A stretch of DNA of 64,000 bases, taken from JACVRW01 sp963739095 (lineage in GTDB: Bacteria > Actinomycetota > Thermoleophilia > Solirubrobacterales > Thermoleophilaceae). Below, one piece after another: positions 51,122 to 59,894 of this stretch (position 1 is its first letter; each line of letters starts with the position of its first letter). The translations under genes and the position numbers were made by a program. The notes under the pieces are model-generated. The model ran no database searches. It saw only the letters and a list, made by a program, of their open reading frames with translations, and was not told the DNA's origin. The stretch spans positions 62,001 through 126,000 of the forward strand of contig CAVTZF010000020.1 in NCBI GenBank assembly GCA_963739095.1. Reading direction: 5' to 3'.

Positions 51122-51735
51122 GCCGCTCCTGGCGCCGCGCCCGCTTCCTCGTCGTGGACGTCGAGACGACCGGCCTCGACCCCGCGCGCGACGAGATCGT
51201 CTCGTTCGCGGCCCTGCCCGTCGAGGAGGGGCGCGTGCTGACGGCCGCGGGCGTGGGCGGGCTCGTCCACCCTGACGCACCGCCCGCGCCCTCGTCGGTC
51301 GAGATCCACGGGCTGCGCGCGGCCGACCTCGCCTCGGCGCCCGGGGCGGCCGAGGCGCTGCGCCCGCTCGCAGCCGCCATGCGCGGGCGCACGCCGGTCG
51401 CGCATGCCGCCTGGGTCGAACGGGCCTTCCTGCGGAAGCCGCTCGGCGCGCTCGGCACGCGTATGCCGCGCCGGGTCGTCGACACTGCTCTGCTCTGGCG
51501 CCTCCTGTGCATCCAGCGCGACGAAGGCGATCCCGGCTGGTGTGCGCTATCGACGATCGCCGCGGGCCTCGGGCTGCCGGCTCACCGCCCGCACGTAGCG
51601 GAGGGCGACGCGCTCACGACGGCGCAGGTATTCCTGGCGCTCGCCACCCACCTCGAGGCGCGCGGCCGCGGCAGCGTGCGCGAGCTCACCGGCGCCGGCT
51701 GGTTCCTGCGCGGCTGGCGGCTGCTGCACGCGTGA
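51118..51735 (+). CDS. DnaQ-like 3'-5' exonuclease
   Basis: A 205-residue DEDDh exonuclease: FLVVDVETTGLD (ExoI), AHAAWVERAFL (ExoII region) and HVAEGDALTTAQVFL (ExoIII, His and Asp). It resembles the epsilon subunit but stands alone. Its GTG start overlaps the preceding stop (GTGA). Pairing of this exonuclease with a cNMP/CBS/nucleotidyltransferase protein is recurrent in bacteria, suggesting a functional unit of unknown purpose. Confidence 0.85.
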   Translation: MSRSWRRARFLVVDVETTGLDPARDEIVSFAALPVEEGRVLTAAGVGGLVHPDAPPAPSSVEIHGLRAADLASAPGAAEALRPLAAAMRGRTPVAHAAWVERAFLRKPLGALGTRMPRRVVDTALLWRLLCIQRDEGDPGWCALSTIAAGLGLPAHRPHVAEGDALTTAQVFLALATHLEARGRGSVRELTGAGWFLRGWRLLHA

Positions 51736-51749
51736 CGGGGGCGGTAGGG

Positions 51750-51960
51750 ACCGCGGAACGACAGCAGGGAAGGGGGTCAGTCGGCCACTGTGTCACCTTG
51801 ATGTCGCCACACGACACCAAGTGGCCACAGTGAGGCGAATCGGTGCCTACATTGCCGGATCGGTGGTCGCAGAGACCATCAATCCGGCAACGTGCGGTGC
51901 GCCCGGGCGCTCAGGTTCGTGCCCACACCCCTTTACCGCCCTGCTCCGGCCGAATCACCG
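51750..51960. repeat. Third, diverged and inverted copy of the 240-bp repeat
   Basis: Read on the plus strand, this region aligns with the minus strand of the 35391-35870 units: GACAGCAGGGAAGGGG, then CTTGATGTCGCCACACGACA, a GGCCACAGTG arm, AATCCGGCAACGTGCGG and CACCCCTTTACCGCC occur in the same order. The large hairpin is conserved in outline despite base changes, with compensating differences in the arms. It fills the gap between the exonuclease and the convergent GntR gene. Confidence 0.75.
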
Positions 51961-51986
51961 CCACCAAGTGGCCACAGGAACCGGGC

Positions 51987-52664
51987 TCAGCTGCGGTTGA
52001 AGGCCGCGAGGATCTCGCGCTGGAACTCGAGCACGTGCTCGCGCATGATCGTGTGTGCGCGCTCGCCGTCGCGCTCGAGCAGGGCCTTCAGGAGGTGCAT
52101 CTGGTCGTGGACGGAGTGGCCGAGCCCCGGTACTCGATCGAGCACGAGGTACCAGATGCGCAGCGAGTGCGTGAAGTAGCGCTCCAGCGTCTCCACGAGG
52201 TAGGGGTTGGCGCTTGCCTGCCAGGTGAAGCGGTGGATGCGCTCGTCGAAGCGCATCAACCACTCCTGGTCGTGCGGGCGCGTGACCTCGTCGATCTCCT
52301 GGAGCAGTTTCTCGGCGTGCTCGCGCGCGCCGTCGTTCATGCGCATCGCGGCGAGCTCGGCCGCGTAGCTCTCGAGCTCGGCGCGCACCTCCGTGATGTT
52401 CACGATGTCGGCGGCCTCGACGGCGGTGACGAACGTGCCGCGGCGAGGCTGGACGGCCACCAGGTTCTCGAGCGCGAGGCGCTTGACCGCCTCGCGCAGC
52501 GGCGTGCGGCCGATGCCCATCTCCCGCATGAGCTCGTCCTCGCGCAGCACGGTGCCGGGGGCGAGCCGCAGGGTCACGATGCGGTCGCGGAGCTCGTCGT
52601 AGGCCCGATCGGCGACGAGCCTCGCGCTCGTGGCCTCGACTGAGTCGGTGGTCGGTGTGGCCAT
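51987..52664 (-). CDS. GntR-family regulator (FCD domain), proposed master of the betaine island
   Basis: A 225-residue regulator. The N-terminal winged HTH shows LRDRIVTLRLAPGTVLREDE and IGRTPLREAVKRLALENLV, the GntR signature. The C-terminal all-helical FCD domain holds the metal/ligand residues (FDERIHRFTWQASANPYL, then LLKALLERDGERAHTIMREH). It is divergent from the metF-like gene, with CTGATATATCAG in between. GntR/FCD proteins bind short palindromes of this type and are usually released by an organic acid. The inducer could be betaine, dimethylglycine or sarcosine. Confidence 0.88.
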   Translation of the reverse strand: MATPTTDSVEATSARLVADRAYDELRDRIVTLRLAPGTVLREDELMREMGIGRTPLREAVKRLALENLVAVQPRRGTFVTAVEAADIVNITEVRAELESYAAELAAMRMNDGAREHAEKLLQEIDEVTRPHDQEWLMRFDERIHRFTWQASANPYLVETLERYFTHSLRIWYLVLDRVPGLGHSVHDQMHLLKALLERDGERAHTIMREHVLEFQREILAAFNRS

Positions 52665-52714
52665 CTTCGTGTGCGGCGGATCCTTGAGGGCCGCCGCGGG
52701 GACAATCGTATAGC

Positions 52715-52726
52715 CTGATATATCAG
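52715..52726. promoter_or_regulatory. CTGATATATCAG operator, site 3
   Basis: A perfect 12-base palindrome two bases before the metF-like ATG and about 50 bases before gntR. The site overlaps the only AT-rich stretch of the intergenic region, so a bound repressor would block both promoters. Confidence 0.7.
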
Positions 52727-52728
52727 CT

Positions 52729-53586
52729 ATGGGCGCCGGCGCGAACGTGACCGCGGCGAGCGCACTCGCCGAGCTCCTGCGCCGGCCGCGCTACGAGGTG
52801 CTCCCACTCGAGGGCATCGAGGAGGACGTGGGCGCGTCGCTAGGGAAAGACGTGATCATCACGGTCACGGGCTCGCCCAGCCGCGGCCTCGACGCCACGC
52901 TCGAGGTGAGCGAGCGGCTCGCGCGCGAGGGCTACACGGTGGTGCCGCATCTGCCCGCGCGCCAGGTGCGCGACCAGACCCATCTCGACGAGCTGCTCGA
53001 CCGCATCAGCGCCGCCGGGATCCGCCGGCTGTTCGTGCCCGCGGGCGATGCGAGCGCCGTGGAGGGCTCCTTCAACGGCGCGGCGGAGCTGCTCGCGGCG
53101 ATGGGCGAGCGGCGCGCCGACTTCGACGCGATCGGCATCACCGGCTACCCCGAGAGCCATCACCTGATCCCCGACGAGGAGACGATCAGGGCGATGTTCG
53201 AGAAGGCCGAGATGGCCACCGAGATCATCAGCCAGATCTGCTTCCACGCCGACACGATTGCGGACTGGATCCACAAGGTCCGCGCGCGCGGCACGTATCT
53301 GCCGATCTGGATCGGGCTGCCCGGGATCGTCGACTACAGCAAGCTCTTCCGCATCTCGGTGAAGATCGGCGTCGGCGAGTCGGCACGCTTCCTGGGCCAC
53401 CAGCACGGCTGGCTCAGCCGCCTCCTCACGCGCCGCTTCAACCCGGACGGGCTCGTGCGCGAGCTGGCGCCGACGGCGGCCGACCCCGAGGCCCGCGTGG
53501 CGGGCTTCCACCTCTACACGTTCAACGAGGTGGAGCGGACGGAGCGCTGGCGGCGCCAGACGCTGGAGGACCTGGCGGCTCGCTGA
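52729..53586 (+). CDS. Methylenetetrahydrofolate reductase-like protein
   Basis: A 285-residue MetF-type TIM barrel. VIITVTGSPSRGLDATLEVSERL, FVPAGDAS, GITGYPESH and SQICFHAD correspond to the MTHFR motifs that bind FAD and folate. It interconverts 5,10-methylene- and 5-methyl-tetrahydrofolate. In this location it could run in the oxidising direction, using methyl-folate made during demethylation of methylated amines. The ATG follows the operator immediately, so the transcript is probably leaderless. Its last 65 bases overlap, antisense, the 3' end of the next gene. Confidence 0.82.
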   Translation: MGAGANVTAASALAELLRRPRYEVLPLEGIEEDVGASLGKDVIITVTGSPSRGLDATLEVSERLAREGYTVVPHLPARQVRDQTHLDELLDRISAAGIRRLFVPAGDASAVEGSFNGAAELLAAMGERRADFDAIGITGYPESHHLIPDEETIRAMFEKAEMATEIISQICFHADTIADWIHKVRARGTYLPIWIGLPGIVDYSKLFRISVKIGVGESARFLGHQHGWLSRLLTRRFNPDGLVRELAPTAADPEARVAGFHLYTFNEVERTERWRRQTLEDLAAR

Positions 53587-55540
53587 GCGACTCCGCCAGC
53601 AGCGTCGACACGTCCGCCACGCGCAGCTCGTCGCCGTTCGCGCGCACGCCGTCGTCGAGCATCACGGTGCAGAACGGGCACGCCACGGCGAGCGTCTCGG
53701 CGCCCGTCGCCGCCGCCTCGGCGGCGCGCGTCTCGTTGATCAGCCCGGCTCGTTCCTCCATCCACATGTGCGCGCCGCCGGCTCCGCAGCAGAAGGTGCG
53801 CTTGCCGCTGCGCTCCATCTCGACCGGCTTGCCGACCGCCTCGACGAGCTCGCGGGGGTCGGCAAGCACGTCGTTGTGGCGGGCCAGGTAGCAGGAGTCG
53901 TGGTAGGTGATCGGCTGCTCCCCCGAGCTCGTCTCGAGCCGGCCGTCGCGCACGAGCTCGGCAAGCAGCTCGCTGTGGTGGACGACCTCGTAGCGGCCGC
54001 CGAAGTCGGGGTACTCGTTGCCGAGCGTGTTGAAGCAGTGCGGGCAGCTCGCCACGATCTTCGTCACGCCGGCGTCGTTCAGCGTGCCGACGTTCTGCTC
54101 CGCGTGCGCCTGGAAGAGGTACTCGTTGCCCATCCGCCGCGCCGGGTCGCCCGTGCACGACTCGCGCGGGCCGAGGATGGCGAAGTCGACCCCGGCCGCC
54201 TTCAGGAGCTTCGCGGTCGACTGCGCCGCCGTGCGAGCGCGCTCGTCGAACGAGGCCGCGCAGCCCACCCAGTAGAGGACCTCGGGGGCGGGGTCGCCGG
54301 GCTCCAGAACGCGCACGCCCAGCTCCTCGGCCCAGTCGGCGCGCTCGGTCTGTGGCTTGCCCCAGGGGTTCGAGGCGCGCTCGACGTCCCGCAGCATCTG
54401 CTCGGACTCGCTCGGGAAGCGCGCGTCCATCATCACGAGGTGGCGGCGCAGGTCGATGATGTGGTCGACGTGCTCGATCGACACCGGGCACTCGCGCACG
54501 CACGCTCCGCAGGTCACGCAGTCCCAGACGACGTTGTCGGTCACCGCGTTCGGCACGAGCGGCTGCGGCTCGAAGCCCTCGGCGCTGCGGACGAGCGCAG
54601 GACCCTCCTCGAAGACCTGGTCGCGCAGCGCCATGATCAGCAGCTTCGGCGACAGCTCCTTGCCGGTCGCGAAGGCGGGGCAGACGTCCTGGCAGCGCCC
54701 GCACTCGGTGCACGAGAAGGTGTCGAACATCTGCTTCCAGGTGAGATCCGGCACCGTGCCGGCGCCGAAGCGCATCTCCTCCTCGGGGACGTCGAAGCGC
54801 AGCGGCTCGATGCGCCCGCCCGGTCCCGTGCGGCCGAAGTAGACGTTGATCGCCGCGGTCGCGATGTGCAGGTGCTTCGAGTAGGGCAGGTAGGCGAGGA
54901 AGCTGAGGATGATCAGGACGTGCGCCCAGACGAAGACGCGCTCGAGCACCTCGGTCGTCCCGTTGTCGGCGAACAGGCCCGAGAGCGCGTCCGAGACGGG
55001 CGACCAGCTCGCCGGCCACTCGTTCATGCCGAGCGCGATCCGCGACGCGTGCCAGAGCAGGAGCGTCGTCACGATGCCCGCGATCAGGGCGAGGATCAGG
55101 TCGGCCTCGCCGAGGTGACTGCCCTCGAAGCGCGCCGGGCGCTGGACCTTGCGGATGACGAGCGCGGCGATCACGCCGCACAGGACGAGCACGGCGAACA
55201 CGTCGACCATCAACGCGAACCAGCCCTGATGACCGAGCCACGGCAGCGTCGCGTCCTTGTCGACCGCGCCGATCATCGCGATCACGATCGTCGGGAAGAG
55301 GACGAGGAAGCCCCAGAAGATCGCCGCGTGGACGAGGCCCGGCACGAGCCGCTGGAAGAGCTTCTTCTGGCCGAGCACGATCTCGGCCTCGTTCCTGATC
55401 CGCTTCGGAACGTCGTCCGAGCGCTCGACCGGCTTGCCGAGCCGGACGAGGTCGGCGAGCAGCTTGGCGCGCCGCCCGAACAGGTAGCCGCTGACGGCCA
55501 GCGCCGCGGCGAGCGCGAGCGCTCCCAGCAGGACGTCTAT
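53522..55540 (-). CDS. Membrane FeS oxidoreductase (DgcB/HdrDE-like), probable AUA start
   Basis: About 672 residues. Four to five hydrophobic helices come first, then two 4Fe-4S motifs (CTECGRCQDVCP, CVTCGACVRECP) and two cysteine-rich CCG domains (SCPHCFN, DSCYLARHN, FCCGAGG). It should pass electrons from EtfAB to quinone, as proposed for DgcB in dimethylglycine breakdown. Family-like sequence (LLGALALAAALAVSGYLFG, later DDVPKRIRNEAEIVLGQ) continues upstream of the first standard start (GTG 55378). The only codon placed correctly behind GGAGGG is ATA at 55540, so an AUA start is inferred. Confidence 0.85.
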   Translation of the reverse strand: MDVLLGALALAAALAVSGYLFGRRAKLLADLVRLGKPVERSDDVPKRIRNEAEIVLGQKKLFQRLVPGLVHAAIFWGFLVLFPTIVIAMIGAVDKDATLPWLGHQGWFALMVDVFAVLVLCGVIAALVIRKVQRPARFEGSHLGEADLILALIAGIVTTLLLWHASRIALGMNEWPASWSPVSDALSGLFADNGTTEVLERVFVWAHVLIILSFLAYLPYSKHLHIATAAINVYFGRTGPGGRIEPLRFDVPEEEMRFGAGTVPDLTWKQMFDTFSCTECGRCQDVCPAFATGKELSPKLLIMALRDQVFEEGPALVRSAEGFEPQPLVPNAVTDNVVWDCVTCGACVRECPVSIEHVDHIIDLRRHLVMMDARFPSESEQMLRDVERASNPWGKPQTERADWAEELGVRVLEPGDPAPEVLYWVGCAASFDERARTAAQSTAKLLKAAGVDFAILGPRESCTGDPARRMGNEYLFQAHAEQNVGTLNDAGVTKIVASCPHCFNTLGNEYPDFGGRYEVVHHSELLAELVRDGRLETSSGEQPITYHDSCYLARHNDVLADPRELVEAVGKPVEMERSGKRTFCCGAGGAHMWMEERAGLINETRAAEAAATGAETLAVACPFCTVMLDDGVRANGDELRVADVSTLLAESLSEPPGPPASGAASAPSAPPR

Positions 55541-55576
55541 GGGAACCCTCCGTCCACTACGAGTGGACCTCGGGCA

Positions 55577-56542
55577 CTACGACCCGCGCGCCTTTCGGAG
55601 CTCGGCGGTGATGGCCGGGACGATCTCGGTCAGGTCCCCGATCACCGCGTAGTCGGCGCTCATCAGGATCGGCGCCTCGGCGTCGCTGTTGATCGCGAGG
55701 ATCTTCTTCGCCCCCTTGCAGCCGGCGATGTGCTGGGTCGCGCCGCTGATCCCGCAGGCGATGTAGAGGTCGGGGGAGACCTTCGTGCCGGTCTGGCCGA
55801 CCTGGTCGGTGTGCGGGCGCCAGCCGGCGCTCGTCACGACCCGTGAGCAGCCGACCGCCGCGTTCAGCAGCTCGGCGAGCTCCTCGAGGATCCCGAAGCC
55901 GTCGGCCGAGCCGACGCCGCGGCCGCCACTCACCACGACCTTCGCCTCGGCCAGCGAGACGCCGCTCGTGACGGTCTCGACGTGCTCGCTCACCCGCACG
56001 GCGAGGTCGGCGTCCTCGAGCGCGGGTGCGAACGTCTCGACGGGCGGGGCGTCGGCGCCGTTGACGGTGGCGGCCGCCACCATGTGCGGCGCCGAGCTGA
56101 GCAGGGCGGGGGAGCCGTGCAGGCGCGCCTCCTCGAGCAGGCTGCCGCCCCAGCGGACGCGCGTGAGGCTCAGCGGCGCGCCCGCCTCGACGCGGGTGCA
56201 GTTGGCGGCGAACGGCAGCTGCAAACGCGCCGCGACGTGGGCCATGACCTCGTTGCCGCTGTTCGAGCCGGGCGCCACCACCGCCGACGGCTCGAGCCGC
56301 GCTGTCAGGTCGGTCACGCAGCGCGCCCAGGCGCCGGGCGCGTAGGCGGCCAGCCGCTCGTCCTCCGCGACGTGCACGCTGCTCACACCGTGCGCGCCCA
56401 GGGCGGCCGCGGCGTCGGCGCCGCCCGGCCCCACCAGAAGCGCCTCGAGCGGCTCGCCCAGCTGCCGTGCCAGCGCCAGCGCCTGCAGAGACAGGTCGTC
56501 GACGCCCTCCGGGCCGTGCTCGAGCAAGACGAGGACCGTCAT
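55577..56542 (-). CDS. etfA: Electron transfer flavoprotein, alpha subunit
   Basis: A 321-residue EtfA. The C-terminal FAD domain is clear: VSGGRGVGSADGF, SAGWRPHTDQVGQTGTKV and YIACGISGATQHIAGC. The N-terminal domain (MTVLVLLEHGPEG) packs against EtfB. It takes electrons from the adjacent FAD dehydrogenase and gives them to the FeS membrane protein encoded downstream. ATG 56542 overlaps the etfB stop by four bases. Confidence 0.92.
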   Translation of the reverse strand: MTVLVLLEHGPEGVDDLSLQALALARQLGEPLEALLVGPGGADAAAALGAHGVSSVHVAEDERLAAYAPGAWARCVTDLTARLEPSAVVAPGSNSGNEVMAHVAARLQLPFAANCTRVEAGAPLSLTRVRWGGSLLEEARLHGSPALLSSAPHMVAAATVNGADAPPVETFAPALEDADLAVRVSEHVETVTSGVSLAEAKVVVSGGRGVGSADGFGILEELAELLNAAVGCSRVVTSAGWRPHTDQVGQTGTKVSPDLYIACGISGATQHIAGCKGAKKILAINSDAEAPILMSADYAVIGDLTEIVPAITAELRKARGS

Positions 56543-57303
56543 GCGACCCCCAGCTCGCGCATCACGTTCACCACGGCGGGCGCGGCGCCGGCACCCTCGC
56601 CGAGGATCTCGGCCTGCTTCCCCTGCCCGGCCGGGACGACGAGCCGCACCTTCTCGAGCCGCGGCTCGGCGCGTTCCGGCGTGATCGTCTCGACCGGCTT
56701 CTGACGGGCACGCAGCTTCGCCGGCACCGAGGGGTAGCGCGGCAGGTTGATGCCCTCGAGCACGCTGACGACCGCGGGCAGCGGCAGCTCGTAGATGTCG
56801 CGCCCCCCGCTCACCTCCTGCTCGCAGCGCACGCGGCCGTCCTCGACCGTGAGGCCCTTGAGGCCGGTCGCGACCGGCCGGCCGAGCGCGTACGCCACGC
56901 GGATGCCGACCTGGTAGTTGCCGGAGTCGGCGGACTCGTTGCCGAAGATGATCAGGTCGAAGTCGCCGCCCGACTGCTGCTCGGCCTCGATCACGGCGAG
57001 GATCGCCGCCGTGGTCGCCTCGGGATCGAACTCCTCGCCGTCCGTCGCCAGCAGGATCCCGCGGTCCGCGCCGATCGCGAGCGTCTCGCGGATCTGCTCC
57101 TCGGCCTCGGGCGGACCGAGCGTCAGCACGGTCACCTCGCCACCCTGCTGCTCGACGACCCGGACCGCCTCCTCGACGCCGCACTCCTCGTGCGGGCTGA
57201 TGGTGAAGCCGAGGTGGCGCGTCTCGAGCGCCTGCTCGTCGGCGGTCAGCACCATGCGGCCGCCGGTCAGCGGCACGCGCTTGACGCAGACGAGGATCCT
57301 CAC
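56539..57303 (-). CDS. etfB: Electron transfer flavoprotein, beta subunit
   Basis: A 254-residue EtfB: MRILVCVKRVPL at the start, the ISPHEECGVEEAVRV segment and IIFGNESADSGNYQVGIRVAYAL near 120, which is the AMP-binding signature region. A GTG start at 57303 overlaps the stop of the dehydrogenase gene. The pair is a dedicated ETF within a dimethylglycine-type catabolic operon rather than the general fatty-acid ETF. Confidence 0.92.
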   Translation of the reverse strand: MRILVCVKRVPLTGGRMVLTADEQALETRHLGFTISPHEECGVEEAVRVVEQQGGEVTVLTLGPPEAEEQIRETLAIGADRGILLATDGEEFDPEATTAAILAVIEAEQQSGGDFDLIIFGNESADSGNYQVGIRVAYALGRPVATGLKGLTVEDGRVRCEQEVSGGRDIYELPLPAVVSVLEGINLPRYPSVPAKLRARQKPVETITPERAEPRLEKVRLVVPAGQGKQAEILGEGAGAAPAVVNVMRELGVA

Positions 57304-59843
57304 GCCGGCACCGCGCTGGACGCCTTCACGCGCTCGTTGTCGGGGTCGAACAGCGGCGTCGAGCCGGCCACCGCGACGGTGACCGGGAACAGCTCGTTCA
57401 TGTACATGACCGCGAGCTCGCGGCCTGCCTCGGCGTACTCGGGCGGCAGGTAGGACATGAGCAGGTGCTTGCCCACTGAGGGGCCGGCGCCGGCGCTCGT
57501 CACGAACGAGCGCCGGCCCTTGGAGTCGATCAGCGGCGCCCCGTCGCGCGTGACGATCGGCTCGCCCCCCAGCATGTAGCGCCGCTGCCCGCTCTTCGAC
57601 GTGTGGTCGTCGACGGTCAGCGTGCACATCACGGTCGCCGGCTCCTCCTCGCGGTGCCGGAGGTGCTCCTCCTTGCCGATGAAGTCCTGCTCCTTGACCT
57701 TGCCCCAGGCCATCCCGGCCTCGGCCACGTTGTACTCGCCATCGAGCTCGAAGCCGAAGGCGCGGTAGCACTTCTCGAGCCGCCCGGTGGTGCCGTAGAC
57801 GCCGATGCCGGCCGGAGCGACGCCGTGCGGCGCGCCCGCCTCCGAGACCGTGTCCCAGAGCTTGGCCCCCTGCTCGATCGGGACATAGAGCTCCCAGCCG
57901 AGCTCGCCGACGTACGAGATGCGCGACGCCAGCACCGGCAGCGAGCCCATCTCGATCGTCCGGAAGGTGGCGAAGGGGAAGCCCTCGTGCGAGACGTCGG
58001 CGCTCGTCGTCGCCTGCAACACGTCGCGGGCGCGCGGGCCCCAGAGCCCGAGCGTGCACCAGCTCGAGGTGAGGTCGATCACCTGCGCGTCGGGCCCGGC
58101 GTGGTCGCCGTACCACTTGAAGTCGGCCATCCCGTGCGCGCCGCCGGTGACGACGCGGAAATGGTCGTCGGCGATTCGCATGACGGTGAGATCTGAGCGG
58201 AAGCCGCCGCGCGGGGTCAGCACCGGCGTGTAGACGACCTTGCCGTGCTTCACGTCCATCTGGCGCATCGAGACCTGCTGGACGCACTCGAGCGCGCCCG
58301 GTCCCACGACGTCGAAGACGCAGAACGCGGTCAGGTCGAACATCGCAACGCGCTCGCGCATCGCGAGGTGCTCGGCGTTGATGATCGGCGACCACCAGCG
58401 CCGGTCCCACTCGGCCTCGCGGTCCTGGACGCCGAACTCCTCGACGAGCGCGGCGTTCGACTCGTACCAGTGCGGCCGCTCCCAGCCGGCCGCCTCGTAG
58501 AAGACCGCGCCCAGGTCGCTGGTGCGGGCGTGGAAGGGGGAGAGGCGCACGTTGCGGTCTGATGCCCACTGCTCGCCCGGGTGGACGATCCCGTAGGTCT
58601 TGTTGAAGTGCTCGTTCGCGCGCGCCCTCACGTGCCCGACGGTGCGCTGGTGCGGATAGAAGCGCGCGATGTCCGAGGACCAGAGGTCGATCTCGGGCTC
58701 GCCCTCGACCATCCACTCCGCGAGCGCGCGGCCAACGCCGGGGCCCTCCTTGACCCAGACCGCGGCGGCCGACCAGAGGCCCTTGACCTCGGGCGTCTCG
58801 CCGAGCACCGGCAGCGCGTCGGACGTGAGCGAGAGCAGGCCGTTGATGGCGTACTTGATGCCGACAGACTCGTCGCCGACGATCTCGGGCATCAGCTCGA
58901 GCGCGTGCTGCATCTGCTCGACGAAGTCGTCCTCGGTGAAGGGGAACTCCGTCGGCGAGAGCGCCGCCTCCTCGATCGACGGGATCTCGTCCGGGTCGTG
59001 CAGGATCGGCCGGTGGGCGTACGAGCCGATCTCGAGGCCGGTCCCGTCCTGGCGCTCGTACATGAAGGTGTCCATGTCGCGCACGATCGGGTACTCGATC
59101 GCGCTCTTCGCGCCCTCGAAGCGCGGCACCGGGCCGATGTCGATCATCTGGTGCACCGCCGGCGTGAGCGGGATCGCCGCACCGGCCATGCGTGCGATGC
59201 GCGGGCTCCAGACGCCGCAGGCCACGACGACGACCTCGGTCTCGATGTCTCCGCGGTCGGTGCGGACCCGCGCGACGCGCCCGCCCTCGACGTCGATGCC
59301 CGTGACCTCGGTGTTGGCGGAGACGGTCAGGGCGCCCTGCTGCTGGGCGCTCTCGCGCATCAGCGTCCCGGCGCGCAGCGAGTCGACGACGCCGACGCTT
59401 TCCGTGTAGAAGCCGCCGAGGATCACGCTCTCGTCGATGAAGGGGGCGAGCTCCTTGACCTCCTCCGGGGTCACGAGCCGGACGCCCTCGACGCCCCAGG
59501 CGCCCGCCGAGGCCATCCGGCGGCGCAGCTCCTCCATCCGCTCCTCGGTGCGCGCGACCTCGACGCCGCCGCAGGTGGTGAGCACGCCGAGCTCCTCGTA
59601 TTGCCTGAGGCTGTCGTGCGTGAGCTCGGTCATCTCGCGCGAGTGGTCGACCGGGAAGATGAAGTTCGAGGCGTGGCCGGTCGAGCCGCCGGGGTTCGGC
59701 AGCGGTCCCTTGTCGAGCAACACCAGGTCGCGCCAGCCGAGCCGGGCCAGGTGGTGGACGAGGCTGTTGCCGACGATGCCGGCGCCGATCAGGACCGCCC
59801 GGGCGCTGTCCGGCAGACGCCCTCCTCCAGCTTGGTCTTGCAC
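57300..59843 (-). CDS. Dimethylglycine/sarcosine dehydrogenase (FAD + GcvT domains)
   Basis: An 847-residue two-domain enzyme. Residues 15-400 are a DAO-type FAD domain: VLIGAGIVGNSLVHHL, then GGSTGHASN with His57 at the position that binds FAD covalently in dimethylglycine dehydrogenase. The C-terminal half is a GcvT/aminomethyltransferase domain that captures formaldehyde on tetrahydrofolate (FDLTAFCVFDVVGPGALECV, SYVGELGWELYV). GTG 59843 is supported by GAGGTGA five bases upstream and gives the standard family length. It heads an operon with etfB, etfA and the FeS protein. Confidence 0.88.
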   Translation of the reverse strand: MQDQAGGGRLPDSARAVLIGAGIVGNSLVHHLARLGWRDLVLLDKGPLPNPGGSTGHASNFIFPVDHSREMTELTHDSLRQYEELGVLTTCGGVEVARTEERMEELRRRMASAGAWGVEGVRLVTPEEVKELAPFIDESVILGGFYTESVGVVDSLRAGTLMRESAQQQGALTVSANTEVTGIDVEGGRVARVRTDRGDIETEVVVVACGVWSPRIARMAGAAIPLTPAVHQMIDIGPVPRFEGAKSAIEYPIVRDMDTFMYERQDGTGLEIGSYAHRPILHDPDEIPSIEEAALSPTEFPFTEDDFVEQMQHALELMPEIVGDESVGIKYAINGLLSLTSDALPVLGETPEVKGLWSAAAVWVKEGPGVGRALAEWMVEGEPEIDLWSSDIARFYPHQRTVGHVRARANEHFNKTYGIVHPGEQWASDRNVRLSPFHARTSDLGAVFYEAAGWERPHWYESNAALVEEFGVQDREAEWDRRWWSPIINAEHLAMRERVAMFDLTAFCVFDVVGPGALECVQQVSMRQMDVKHGKVVYTPVLTPRGGFRSDLTVMRIADDHFRVVTGGAHGMADFKWYGDHAGPDAQVIDLTSSWCTLGLWGPRARDVLQATTSADVSHEGFPFATFRTIEMGSLPVLASRISYVGELGWELYVPIEQGAKLWDTVSEAGAPHGVAPAGIGVYGTTGRLEKCYRAFGFELDGEYNVAEAGMAWGKVKEQDFIGKEEHLRHREEEPATVMCTLTVDDHTSKSGQRRYMLGGEPIVTRDGAPLIDSKGRRSFVTSAGAGPSVGKHLLMSYLPPEYAEAGRELAVMYMNELFPVTVAVAGSTPLFDPDNERVKASSAVPA

Positions 59844-59877
59844 GAAGCTCACCTCAGATTCGGAAACGCCGCGACCC

Positions 59878-59887
59878 TGATATATCA
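59878..59887. promoter_or_regulatory. TGATATATCA operator, site 4
   Basis: Perfect palindrome between the divergent dimethylglycine-dehydrogenase operon (35 bases from its start) and the unknown gene at 59895 (7 bases from its start). Confidence 0.65.
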
Positions 59888-59894
59888 CACCGGA

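Noticed and set aside
53768..55846. Long plus-strand open frame opposite the FeS oxidoreductase
   Set aside because: Composition is Arg/Val/Asp/His-rich without motifs, while the minus-strand gene has clear FeS and CCG motifs.
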